DNA of 64,000 nt, taken from assembly GCA_946894095.1 (NCBI GenBank), contig OX335656.1, positions 1,441,001 to 1,505,000 on the forward strand. The letters run 5' to 3'. A model generated the notes under the pieces. The model ran no database searches and was not told the DNA's origin. It saw only the letters and a list, made by a program, of their open reading frames with translations. The position numbers and the translations under genes are program-made. This DNA is from Incurvaria masculella. Its lineage: Eukaryota > Arthropoda > Insecta > Lepidoptera > Incurvariidae. Positions 53,011 through 63,843 of this stretch are shown here, piece by piece; the first letter of the stretch is position 1, and each line of letters begins with the position of its first letter.

Positions 53011-53402
53011 GAGAAGGTAGATATACAAATTCTACCTTATTGAGACACGTATAAAAACAATATTTATAAACGTAAATTCATGCGGGTACACATATTTTCT
53101 TCTTAATAATGTACATACATATGTAGAAGGAGCAAGTGTAGGAACAATCATACTACTATCCAACGAATGGAACTGTTGGTAAGAATAAAGATACCTACGA
53201 TTGAGCGAATTTGTCAAATAGCAAAATAATGCCAAACCTTAGAATACATACCGGCATGATTCGTGATCGAATTGATCAGTTTGCGGAATATTGTGACGTC
53301 GACGCTTCGCGCGATTGGTTCGTCAATCGATTGTTTATTGTTTACTCATCATCACAGTACACTGCACTCGGATTTATTATTAGATTCCCAGACGTCCATT
53401 GG
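53011..53402. other. Non-coding, nothing recognised
   Basis: Includes a short open frame across 53211-53522 that runs into the target-site repeat. No domain. Confidence 0.4.
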
Positions 53403-53793
53403 ACCCGCACGTGTCATTTGACTACTGCAGGGCCTATTCCTGCAATTCCGTTATCAGAAACCATGAGTCTGGAAAACCGATTTTATAGCGCTATTATAGG
53501 TCTCATGAATCGTAATTGGTAGGCAGGTGAAATTTTCACATAGTGTGTATTTATTTTGCCGCTATGACAACAAATAGGTAAAATAAAAATAAAACATAAA
53601 AATTAAAGGGGGGCCCCATTTAAAAAACGTGATTTTTTTGTGTTAAATCTTGTACGATGGTACGGAATCCTTCGTGTGCGAGTCCGACTCGCACTAGGCC
53701 GGTTTTTTATTTAGGTGATTTTTTGCACACATAGATGGGTAAATTAATACGGGCCAATTCATGAAGTAATTAAGTGCACTCCCAGGATCATCC
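53403..53793. repeat. Uninterrupted copy of the Polinton target site
   Basis: The left 40 bp (GCACGTG.CATTTGACTACTG to AATTCCGTT) match 34791-34839 and the right 347 bp match 51091-51437. TCCGTT occurs once, at 53447-53452. This is the pre-insertion state. Confidence 0.9.
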
Positions 53794-53797
53794 CTTT

Positions 53798-53945
53798 GTG
53801 TTTACGAGCACGTTGAATTGGGGAGAAAGACATGGACATTTCTTTAATTGCCGCTTCAACCATCTTTTCACCCAATGCGATAATGGAATTATGAACCAAT
53901 GAACAGCTCTCATTAGTGACCAAATGCACTAATCCAACGTAGTCG
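53798..53945 (-). repeat. SINE fragment
   Basis: Diverged minus-strand body: TACGAGCACGTTGAATTGG, ATTGCCGCTTCAACCATC, CCAATGCGATAATGG, and GACCAAATGCAC. Confidence 0.5.
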
Positions 53946-53969
53946 ACGATACTTCACATTTTAGAAACA

Positions 53970-54520
53970 CACACATCCCCACCCCCACACATACACACCT
54001 CCACACACACCCTTCATACACCCTCACATACTCAAGGCTACATGGCCGGAAACGCAGAGTTGAGGGGCTACGACGCGTACTTACATATGTCTACGATTCC
54101 CAATAAAAGTCCAAAGCAAGACCACTGGCTGTCAAAATCTCTCTCCAGCTACCACATGACCGGAAAATAACAGGAAACTACAATTAGATCTTTAAGAGCA
54201 CTGACCTACCCAGACCAAAGACAACTCTATTGTTTTTTCATGGGTTAGGCATGTCATTATAGTAGTCAAGAGTTTGCTCCTCACCAATGTATATAATGTT
54301 CTTATAATAATGTTCTTTGTGAGCAGTAGTAATCAATCAATCACTGTAAACTAGTTTGTAAGTATCACTGGAAAAAATAATAATACAATGACCAACCTGA
54401 CGAAGTTTCTTGTCGGCTCTTCTTCGCCAGAAGTAATCGAACCGACAGGAAAAAAAAAAGACGAATCCGAGTGTGTAATATACATCTAATGGAGGAAATA
54501 AAGAAACTGAAACTGAAACT
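53970..54520 (+). repeat. CA-rich simple sequence and LINE 3' end
   Basis: A C/A-rich run at 53970-54030 is followed by a region ending in GACGAAGTTTCTTGTCGGC, TCTTCTTCGCCAG and the tail GAAACTGAAACTGAAACTG at 54500-54520, the layout of a LINE 3' end related to 29760-30095, where a G/GT-rich run also precedes. Confidence 0.55.
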
Positions 54521-54561
54521 GAGTCTTCATGAAAACAAAACCTAATACGTGTTGAATCTTT

Positions 54562-54856
54562 TTAGGGTTATCGTACCCAAAGGGTGAAAACGGAACCCTA
54601 TTACTAAGCCTCCGCTGTTCGCACGTTTGTCGGTCCGTCTGTCACAGGGCTGTATCTCGTGAACCGTAAAAGGTAGGCAGCTGAAATCAGAGTGTGTATT
54701 TATTTTGCCGCTATAACAACAAAAAGGTAACCTTTTAAAATAATAAAAATGAAATGGGGCCCCAATACAAAGAACTAAATGTTTTGTGTTAAATCTTGTA
54801 CGATGGTACGGAACCCTTCGTGTGCGAGTCCGACTCGCACTTGGCCGGTTTTTAAA
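54562..54856 (-). repeat. CCGT-bearing dispersed element (minus copy)
   Basis: AGGGTTATCGTACCCAAAGG at the left and GTGCGAGTCCGACTCGCACTTGGCCGG at the right. The tetranucleotide block is short. Confidence 0.75.
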
Positions 54857-55379
54857 ATAAATGTCGGCACTTCGAAAGCATATCGTTTCCTGCGTCGATC
54901 TTCCGCCAACACCATCGCCGCCACTCACCAACACTCATTAGCATTACACCAGTTCCTGCAACGGAACCCTGTTCCGCCAGCCACCGACCGCCTCCCTCGA
55001 GATTCCCCGCGTCAGATTACGAGCGACCCACCGATATCAATATTTGTTACCGCGTGTTAAAGTTCAAAATTAAACGTCAAAACTTTAACCGCTCTCGGCG
55101 GGCTAGCCGATGGAATTTAGGCTTTATTAACGCTGTTTTTAGGAATGAATAGGCTTAGATGGAATGAACTATGATTAATGGCGGAGTACTTTGTCTAGTA
55201 ACAAGTACAGATTGTTGCGCCTTGGTTAGCGTGTCGGCGGATTTTTAATTTAATATTTCCTTATGAAGTCTTTATGCAAAGAGATGAAGACCGATTATTA
55301 ATATTCCTGATGAAATTTTAGTATTTTTGTTTATTTCGGCTCGTCCAAGAAGATGGCACCACTTTTGTTAGATATAATC
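54857..55379. other. Non-coding, nothing recognised
   Basis: No domain-bearing ORF or repeat match. Confidence 0.4.
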
Positions 55380-55660
55380 GTTTTTAGGGTTCCGTACCCA
55401 AAGGGTGCAAACATAACTCTATTGCTAAGCGTCCACGTCCGCTGTCCTTCCGATCACCCGTCCGTCCGTCTTTCACAGTGCCGTATCTCATAAACCGTAA
55501 CAGGTAGGCAGCTAAATTTTTCACAGAGTGTGTATTTAAGTGTGGTAAAATGAAAATAGTTAAAAATTAAAATGAATACAAAAAACGTGATTTTTTTGTT
55601 TTAAATCTTGCACGGAACCCGTCGTGTGCGAGTCCGACTCGCACTTAGCCTATTTTTTTA
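55380..55660 (-). repeat. CCGT-bearing dispersed element (minus, diverged)
   Basis: TTTTTAGGGTTCCGTACCCA, ATCTCATAAACCGTAACAGG, GTGCGAGTCCGACTCGCACTTAG. Confidence 0.75.
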
Positions 55661-55664
55661 AGTA

Positions 55665-56000
55665 ATTGTACATGTATGGTTAATAGCACCATACACCCAC
55701 CGTCATAATATTAGCACAACACACGTCGTTCCTAAAATCATTAGATGTCATGCTTCAATGAGCACGGCTACATTGAACTAGATGCAAAACACGGACAGCT
55801 TTTCATTACAGTATCTCTGGAACCGTAATAGGTAGGCAACTGAAATATATACAGTGTTATTTTGCCGCTATAACAACAAACAGGTGAAATTTAAAAATAT
55901 TAAAATTGTAAGGTGGGCCATATAAAAACCATTTTTTTTGTAATATTTTACGATGTTAAGGAACCCTTTGTGTACTAGTCCGACACGCACTTATAGACCT
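55665..56000 (-). repeat. SINE fragment followed by a CCGT-element fragment
   Basis: 55665-55800 is a minus-strand SINE piece (CACGGCTACATTGAACTAGATG). 55805-56000 is a CCGT-family piece (GGAACCGTAATAGGTAGGC, TTTGCCGCTATAAC, AGTCCGACACGCACTTA). Confidence 0.55.
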
Positions 56001-56429
56001 AGCATGCGCGCGCAGCGCGCTTACATTCTATTTCTATGGGTTTTTCGCTCCCACTTAAAATCCGTTCAAGGAATTTGTTAAAAAATGTCTCCGAACGATC
56101 CCTACGCGAGAAAGAAGAAAATATGAAAGACGAAATACAACAATCATTAAATAACCCGATTAGCGATGACTCGGTACGCTCAATAAATTCGTCCATACTC
56201 GTTTCCAGATGCCGTAAATCTCCTCGTTACAGCGATATAGCGTTATATCGAGACTCCGCTTATAAGACGCGCGTGCCAGTAACACCGCTTTCCCGCTGGC
56301 TGTTAAAAAGCACATTATATTCTTGTAATGGTAACTTCCGTCGTACAATATTATACAAGCCACTGCGTTGCAGAGTTAAACATGCTGAAGAACGTCCATG
56401 TTTGTGTCGTTTTCATATTGTAAAAAACT
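56001..56429. other. Open frame of 135 codons without recognisable domain
   Basis: 56036-56443 is open on the plus strand (MGFSLPLKIRSRNLL..., charged first half) but runs into the SINE at its end and matches no family known to me. It is kept here as non-coding with low certainty. Confidence 0.35.
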
Positions 56430-56812
56430 TTTTTTTTAAGTGACTAGACATGGATGGCTAATACCACACCTTCTGTCATGGTATTAGCCTAACACACCAC
56501 ATGGGAACTAGGTGCCATGCCAGGACCTTCCTTATATTGCTCGGCAACATTTAACTGGATGGAAAACACGGACAATTTTCATTGCCGTTTCGACCATCGT
56601 TCATTCAATGCGATGGTACCAACCAGGGCGGGATTAACCCTACCCCCTAGTTAGTAAGGAAGGGGACCTACAGTTTAACGGGGAATCCAAACCACCGCCA
56701 GCCTCTCTCAACGGTCGAATGGTCACCCATCCAAGATCAGACCGGACCCAGCGTTGCTTAAATTCGGAGAGCGATCGCCGAAGTGTCGCGCCACTGGGCT
56801 ATTGAGGCTAAC
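56430..56812 (-). repeat. SINE with 5S rRNA-like head (inverse copy)
   Basis: The reverse complement gives the same structure as 26423-26810: 5S-like head with GGCGATCGCTCTCCGAA and TTGGATGGGTGACC at 56700-56812, then the shared body, and an A-rich tail seen here as the T run at 56430-56438. Confidence 0.8.
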
Positions 56813-56844
56813 AGAACTGATTTTAGAATTTAACTAGTGATTAG

Positions 56845-57165
56845 TCACTAATGACTGGCTTTACCAGCCAGAGTTCATGGGTACAAATCCCGTTCAAGCA
56901 TTACTCTCTTTCTAAGTCAGACAAGTGCAATTCGTTTTGAATTTGAGTAAAACTGTAGGGGACCCTGCCCGCCCGGGTTGGTACCATGAAAAGATGGTCG
57001 AAGCGGCAATAAAGAAAAAAATCCGTGTTTTCCGTCCAGTTCAATGTAGCCGTGCTCATAAAGGGAAGGTCCTGGACCTGAAGGACATGGCACATTATTC
57101 CTTCGGGAATGCAATGTGTTGGCCTAACACCAAAACGGTGGTACAAACCATCATTGTCCACAGTT
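56845..57165 (+). repeat. SINE copy with tRNA-like head
   Basis: GGGTACAAATCCC (B-box-like) at about 56879, CTCTTTCTAAGTCAGACAAGTGCAATTCG, then the shared body from ACTGTAGGGGACCC to ...GGTGGTACAAACCATC. Confidence 0.65.
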
Positions 57166-58079
57166 ATTCAAAATTCAAATATTTTATTGCAATTGATTTT
57201 TCATGCATTGTACACGCACAGTATGAACACATGGTACAATGACTAACACCGTTTTAAAAAATGCTACCTAAACATAGGTATGGTAATGTTTGAAATGCTG
57301 TTTTTTTGCAAAAAACACTTATAAATATCAATACACAACAAAAAAACAAACTATTTCATATAAAAAAAATAATATACAGACAAATATAGTACCCTAAATT
57401 ATCCCTTATTTTCTTTTAAAAATTCCTCTAAGTTATAATATTTTTTTGAAAAAAGCCATTCTTTCAGAATTTTTTTAAAAGTTTTATATTAACAGTTCTT
57501 TTTAGATTGTCTGATAGTCTATTATATAATAATAATTACAAAACCGCTTATTATTGTCGATCGTCTCCGTTTATCTGGATACACTTCTGGTAGTCAAGCA
57601 ACACTAAGGCAAGTACGTCAAATAGTGAATGATCTGCGGATTCAATTAAATCAGTAAAGAAGAACTGGTTAATTTACTTCACTGGCTTAAAGATACATTC
57701 TTTTCACGTCCACATTCATTTTATAATACTTACACTTAGAATGTTAATGCTACTGTCAAACACAGATTTTTGGCAGAACGGTTTAAAGCCAATAACATGA
57801 ACCTTCAATGTGATCGGCTTAAAACTATAAATAACTTACCTAATTAGTAGTTACACCTTGAATAAACATGTACTTATTACAAGTATTTTCTTGTGTAAAA
57901 GTTCTAGTTATATTTAAATTCCACGATTTACTTGTATCACTGAAACATACGTTTATATTCTTAGTAAAATAATTTAATATTGTTTTAATAACGGAGATTT
58001 TAAAAAGCCGATAAAAACAAAGGTGCCTTACACTAATGGGAAAATAATTGATCTTCCAAGTATAATCAATGCTAATACT
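57166..58079. other. Non-coding with a LINE fragment
   Basis: 57590-57700 (GGTAGTCAAGCAACACTAAGG, GATCTGCGGATTCAATTAA, AAGAAGAACTGG) is a diverged, reversed LINE 3' piece of the 16366 family. The rest is AT-rich without genes. Confidence 0.4.
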
Positions 58080-58250
58080 TATCGGATGAAAAATGGTCGA
58101 AGCGATAATGAATAAATTGGCCGCCTTCTCCATCCAGCTAAATGTAGCCATGCTCATAAGACAGAAAGGTTTTTGAAAACGAATTACTTGTTCAGTGCGG
58201 TGTTTTGGGCTAGTAGCATGACAGCAGGTTTGGTATTAATCATCCATGTC
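58080..58250 (+). repeat. SINE body, 5'-truncated
   Basis: GATGAAAAATGGTCGAAGCG, CTCCATCCAGCTAAATGTAGC, and GTATTAATCATCCATGTCA. Confidence 0.6.
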
Positions 58251-58274
58251 AATGTTTTTTACCATGGTTTACAT

Positions 58275-58512
58275 GGTAAAAAACTCGCCAGGTGAATAGC
58301 AGGAGAGCATGCAAAAGAGTGATTAAATTTGACGTTTTTTTTGACGTTAAATTTGACGTTTGTTTGCAGTATTTACATTTCGTACCATGCCAACTGGTAA
58401 ATTTTAGTTCATTTGGCCGAATTGAGCATTGTTTGACAGTTAGCATGGAACGAAATACAACTAAACGTCAAATTAAATCACTTTCATCCCGGTTCACCTG
58501 CTATTCACCCGG
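58275..58512. mobile_element. MITE with about 50 bp imperfect inverted repeats
   Basis: GCCAGGTGAATAGCAGG at the left and CCTGCTATTCACCCGGC at the right, with matching GATTAAATTTGACGT / ACGTCAAATTAAATC inside. About 238 bp, no coding capacity. Confidence 0.65.
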
Positions 58513-59436
58513 CAAATTACCTCACCACGGTAACCCGGTAAACCCGGATAACTTCCACATCTCTATTGAATAGTCGATTAGACTGACGAGGCTTTAGCTT
58601 AGGCTAAGCTGTTTTGGAATCATAAACTAATGAATGTATCGTTTACACACACGATCGTGAATGTGTGATGTAATATTGATATTGATTGCAATCGTATAAG
58701 ATTTGTAGGAACAAAGTATGTAAGAAATTATGGGAGTATAAAAGCACTTGACTGTATTATGTCTGAGGGCTTATATCTGTTTTTAGGAGCATCCTCATAC
58801 CTAAGCATTTTGCACCAATTTTTGCGATTAAAACGAGATAGCCAGAGCCCGAGTTAGAGCAGCTCGAAATAATTCTTTCTAAATGTGACCAACCCGCACA
58901 ACCCGTGAAACCGGTTTTTTTATTGTTTCGTTAAAGAAATTGGGAAAACTTAAACATGTCCTTCGCTGAATGTGTAGATCATGTTAAGATCTTTGAATTG
59001 CTATTAAAATATATATTAGTTAATATCAATATAAGCCGCAACTTGAAAAAGAATAAATATGAGACCTGATTTCAAAAAATAATTTCCATGCATAAAATAT
59101 CAATTTCTGTAACATTTTTCTCTCTGTTTTGGTAGAACGTTAGCTGGAATTATAAATGTTTTTTCTATGTTCTCATTCCATAAAGATCAGGAACCTAACG
59201 CAATCAAACCATTCGCATTGGCTAGTATAACCATCTTAACGTTCCCCACCCCGCTGTTATAATCGATACTGTCTATCGAGATAACTTAAATGTTCGCGAC
59301 AACCTTGATGGTTTGCTAGAATAACCTTTAAATGAAGAGATTACTTTAACAATGATCCATTCTTCTTGCTCAAACACTCTTGACAGTACATCGATGAGCT
59401 TGAAAGCCTCGCCGGGCACAAACTAAAAGTATCTTT
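58513..59436. other. Non-coding, nothing recognised
   Basis: No ORF with domain content. Confidence 0.4.
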
Positions 59437-59738
59437 TTAGGGTTCCGTACCCAAAGGGTGAAAACGGAACCCTATTACTAAGCCTCCGCTGTCCGTCCGT
59501 CCGTCCGTCCGTCCGTCTGTCCGTCTGTCATATCTCAGTAACCGTAACAGATAGACAGCTGAAATTTTCACAGAGTGTGTATTTATTTTGCCGCTATAAC
59601 AACAAATAGGTAAGATTAAGAAATAAAAAAAAATAAAGGGGGTCCCCATACAAAAAACGTGATTTTTTGTATACATTTTTTCACGATGGTACGGAACCCT
59701 TCGTGTGCGAGTCCGACTCGCACTTGGCCAGTTTTTCA
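59437..59738 (-). repeat. CCGT-bearing dispersed element (minus copy)
   Basis: AGGGTTCCGTACCCAAAGGG at the left, a CCGT block at 59493-59517, and GTGCGAGTCCGACTCGCACTTGGCC at the right. Confidence 0.8.
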
Positions 59739-60239
59739 ACTAATGCGATATAGATATCGAATGGCCCGTGATATCAGGATAAAATTGAAGAAAGAAAGCC
59801 GTAAATAAACTGAAAAAACCTATGTGGAACTATTTACTCTTTTAGCACAGTTAAAAATTCAGTAATGTATTGTAAAGTATTGCGCATTGCTATAAATGAA
59901 TTACTGTAAGAATCTGTTAATGAGCCAAAACGTTTGAAAAATTAGATGGCTTTGAAACAGTTATCATAACTGATTGAACATTACGGCTGATTACAAATCA
60001 GGCGTGCCACTGTCCAGTTTCAAGAGGTATATGAAATTCATCAAATTGGACAGTACCTTTTCACTGAACATAACACGTAAGCAAGAAAGGAAAAAATACT
60101 AAAGCTAGAAAAAAAAGTCACACAGTTAGGCAAACAGTAAGAGAAAACAGTTATTATGCACAGTTAAAAAACAATTAAAAGATACCGTAACGTTGAATGT
60201 TTTGGCTAACTGTTTTACTTAGTTGGCTCTATTTTAACG
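59739..60239. other. Non-coding, nothing recognised
   Basis: AT-rich with no gene or repeat match. Confidence 0.4.
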
Positions 60240-60410
60240 TTGCAAGACGGTTGTTTTTGGGTATGCATACGCAATGGCCGCTAAAGATATGTATTTGGCT
60301 GGTTCACGTTTAGTCCTGCAATATTTTCATGAAGTAGTTCTTTTTACAGCTTTCTTTCTTAAACTAATGTGTCCTTGCTTTACAGTCGATTCTACATACA
60401 TATCCTATTC
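60240..60410 (+). repeat. tRNA-derived SINE, second family, diverged
   Basis: GGTATGCATACGCAATGGCCG, GCTGGTTCACG, AGTAGTTCTTTTTAC and AATGTGTCCTTGCTTTAC follow the same order as 28980-29170. Confidence 0.55.
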
Positions 60411-61119
60411 GTTTAAAAGTCGACGTACCTTATAACGTAATATATTTTTCGTACTTTTTTTACCGTTCGGTTGGCGTATCCGTACATTAGAAGTTCTATG
60501 GCAAAGAGCGGGTTAGGCCGAGCCAAGACCGCGCGCGCCTCTTAATAATTCAATTTTATGGGAAGAATAAACCCAGTGATATATGCATACGGATGAAATA
60601 CAAATGTTCCCGATCCCACAGGAGATATTCCTTTCGTAAGAATCTCGAATACCTCTCGGCGCCCGCATACATACATATGTTGCAAGAAATGGGCTAGGAA
60701 TACATTTCGAAGGGTTTTTTTAGGGGAACACACATTTCTAAATAAGCCGTCTTATCTCACAGAACGGTTAGTGATCGAGGCACTTCTATTTTTGGGTAAA
60801 GGCTTCATGCGAAAACATATTTCGTAAATGTTACGGCTAAAGCCCGGTGTCAGCTTGAAGATTACCACGATTCTCCATGAGAACCCGTCGAGTGTACTCG
60901 TAACAAAACAACATAAACTTTTTTGTTCTAAATTTTATTACCATTCCCATCCTTAGCCTTAACATATAAATTAATTAACAAACGTATTATTCAAAGTATT
61001 CATTGCATTAGTAATGCAGAAATGAAGTGCAAGTTAAAATCTGGAACCGGATATTTTACCAAAATGGTATTCAGTTTATTTTTAACATTAAACTAAACAG
61101 CATTCATAACATTTAACAT
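60411..61119. other. Non-coding, nothing recognised
   Basis: No domain-bearing ORF. Confidence 0.4.
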
Positions 61120-61285
61120 TGAATGAACGATGGTCGAAGCGGCAATGAAAATTGTCCATGTTTTCTATCCAGTACGATGCAGCCGAGTAATACAAGGAAG
61201 GTCATGGCATGGCACCTAGTTCCCATATGGTGTGTTGTTAGGCTGACATCTGACGGTCAGTTTGTTATTAGCCATCCAGTTACTT
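61120..61285 (+). repeat. SINE body, 5'-truncated
   Basis: TTGAATGAACGATGGTCGAAG, GGCAATGAAAATTGTCC, GGCATGGCACCTAGTTCCC, ending at ...CATCCAGTTACTTAAATAAA, directly upstream of a complete copy. Confidence 0.65.
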
Positions 61286-61299
61286 AAATAAAAGGATGC

Positions 61300-61708
61300 A
61301 GCGAGCATGGAAGGATGGGAGTAGAGGTCGAAACTAGACTGGACTAGCGTACCAGAGATCTGGGTTCAATTCCGACATGCACCACTGTCTTTCTCTTTCC
61401 GAGTTGGATAAGTGCATTTCGTCACGGATGCGAGCTGCTCCATGGTTCGGAATCCATGTAAAACTGTAGGTCCCCTCCCGCTAATAGGTGGTAGGGTTTA
61501 AGCCCGCCCGGGTTGGTACCATCGCATTGGATGAAAAGATGGTCGAAGCGGCAATGATAAATTGTCCGTGTTTTCCATCCAGTTCAATGTAGCCGTGCTC
61601 ATAAAGAGAAGGTCCTGGCATGGCACCTAATTCCTTCGGGAATGTAGTGTTATGGGCTGATATCATAACGGTAGTTAGTATTAGCCATCCATGTCAGGTC
61701 GCATAAAA
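61300..61708 (+). repeat. SINE with tRNA-like head, apparently full length
   Basis: The head (about 61310-61390) has GGGTTCAATTCC, a good B box, and a weaker A-box-like stretch. Then CGAGTTGGATAAGTGCATTTCG and the junction GCTGCTCCATGGTTCGG, after which the body is the same as in the 5S-headed SINE (ACTGTAGGTCCCC, GCCCGGGTTGGTACCATCG, GTAGCCGTGCTCATAAAG, CATCCATGTCAGG). Confidence 0.75.
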
Positions 61709-62064
61709 AATATATAGCGGCAACGAAAGATTCTGCATACGTCTACTTCTAACTAAGTCTAGTTAGCAAATGTTCGTTAGACTAAATAGCGTCCTGTGAA
61801 GTTCTTACGTGTTATTATTCGCTGGACCCAAACCAGCAAAACATTACATTGGGGTGTTGCGTCTACGAAATTCCATATGACACCTGCTGTACACTTACAT
61901 ACAATTTAGAATTATTATACATTTCCTCCTCCCGTAATTAATGCCTCCTACTAACACAGTGTTTAAGATTATATGTGTATTTATTTATTGCTAACTGCAT
62001 TGTGGATATTGACTGAACATATGGAATATTCAAACATATTGCCATCGTCACCAAACGGTGGGTG
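61709..62064. other. Non-coding, nothing recognised
   Basis: No gene. Lies between two SINEs. Confidence 0.4.
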
Positions 62065-62215
62065 GAATTCCAAAATTACGGGTATACAGGAGGTGGTAGA
62101 CGCAATACCCGCGATAGGTATGTTTTTCTAGTTCGCGTCCAGGCTTGCAGTATTTTTTTACAGGGCTATTTCTTTAATTAATGTGTAATTCCTTAACGGT
62201 CGAGTCTGCATACAT
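62065..62215 (+). repeat. tRNA-derived SINE, second family
   Basis: GGTGGTAGACGCAATACCCG, CTAGTTCGCGTCC, and TTAATGTGTAATTCC correspond to 28980-29170. Confidence 0.6.
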
Positions 62216-62344
62216 ATCAAATTAGTTAAAATACTATATGTTTTCTGAAAACACAATTCATATATATATGACGGCGTCGGCTGTACATTAAAAAGAACGG
62301 GCCAACGGGTTTTGCCGCCGCGCGCCCCCACCAACACGATCGCC

Positions 62345-62382
62345 TATAAAAAGGCTGCGCTCGGCAGCCGGGGGGCAGTTGG
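62345..62382 (+). promoter_or_regulatory. LTR core promoter: TATA box and initiator
   Basis: TATAAAAAGG at 62345 followed about 31 bp later by GCAGTTGG, the arthropod CAGT-type initiator context. The intervening sequence is GC-rich (GCTGCGCTCGGCAGCCGGGG). Confidence 0.55.
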
Positions 62383-62509
62383 TTTTTGAGCGGTCGGCCT
62401 GTGCGCTTGTCTCGGTTATCTAAGTTGTTTAATTTACTAGTGATTACAAGATTAAAGTAAGAACCGATATACTGTGTTTATCTTTATACCGGCGTTGTGT
62501 GTTGCTCGG

Positions 62510-63518
62510 CATGTATGATCCTAATCCGATATCAGAAGTGGTGGATCCACCTTCACCTAAGCCTGCGAGTTCAGCAAGCAATTTGATGGAAGCGCAAATT
62601 TCCCTATTTGCTGGATTTAAGAAAATCGCTCAAAACGTCAGCCAATCAACCTCAATCAAGAGTACCGAATATCCTCTTGAGATTTGACCCCGATTAAATG
62701 GACTCCGACGTGGAGAACTGGTGTGCTCAGTGTGAACTCAGTGAATTAATAATTAAAAAAAATATCTCTGGAAAGTAGATTTAATTTTCGCTCTCACTGC
62801 TGCCCTCAAGTGTGGTGCGGCCACATGCTTGACGAAAGTGCAACCAGACAGTATCTGCTGGCCTACGATCAAAGAGATGCTGCTATCAAAATTTGCGAAG
62901 CCTATGACTATGCAGGACCACTTCGACAACGTCATAAGATTCCAAATGGACATCAAGGAAGGCCCAGCCGAGGCGGGAATGCGGTTATTGCAGCTTATCG
63001 AAAATATTCCTGACGCTAACATGCCAGAAACAGTAATCACCGGATTTGCCATATCGATACTATCAAGTTGCGATGACCGAATTCGTCGAGAAATTAACTC
63101 GGTGGTCATCAACAACAAGCACCAGCTATTCCGCACGCTTCGTGGTTTCAATTTAAAACGAAGGAATGAAAATCCAACAGGCGATTCAGATCCGAAACGG
63201 TTTCGAAACACAGCATCGTATCGAGGAAACTGTAATCATATCTACGGCAGAATAGGACATCGAGATCACGAGGGTCGTGACAAACGTCGGCAGCGGCAAC
63301 CTCCATCTGCACCAGAAAATCGTTTCGCTACATTTACGCCGGGTTCACGTCCGCAAGCAGCCTGCTATGTGTGTAATGACACTAGTCACATCGCCTCTGC
63401 GTGCCCTATTCGCTATAGTAAGAAAGAAGATACTTCGGCCGGTGCCGGTTTTGGTCAACCGGCAAGCCGGCAGGTCAACAGGTGTTCCCCAGCTTCACAG
63501 CGTGTTACAGATAAGTGA
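62510..63518 (+). pseudogene. Gypsy gag with CCHC zinc knuckle, disrupted
   Basis: The first open piece (ATG near 62511 to 62687) is followed by a frame break and an N-terminal gag fragment around 62700-62830 in other frames. The main open frame 62829-63518 (ending QRVTDK) includes a capsid-like helical region (residues about 10-110) and a basic stretch. It also has a CX2CX4HX4C knuckle, CYVCNDTSHIASAC, at about residues 178-191, the nucleocapsid RNA-binding motif. Stops and frame shifts mean no full Gag can be made from this copy. I assign it to Ty3/Gypsy by the downstream polymerase segment. Confidence 0.7.
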
Positions 63519-63843
63519 CGTTAAATTGTTATTTTTATCCGATTCAGAATCTGAATGAAATTTAGTTAAACAGACTCATAGTAGGTCACTACATGGTGAG
63601 TAGTTTCATGAACGCGTTCTATTAAGGGGGGTGAGTAATAGCAATGTTACCTCTGTTCTGCTGATTAGATGCCTAGCCAAAGTTCAAAACCTTACATTTG
63701 ATGTTTTATATCACATTTTGCCGGAGGAAAATCTTAGCGATTAGGCGTTATAATTTAAAGCCCAGCGTATCTGTAGAAATTAACGATGACAAAATAACCT
63801 TTGCCAAGACTAAAACGCATAATTCTTACTTAAAGCTGAAAAC

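Noticed and set aside
56036..56443. Possible 135-residue gene
   Set aside because: Its end lies in SINE sequence, no domain is recognised and no promoter or splice context is seen.
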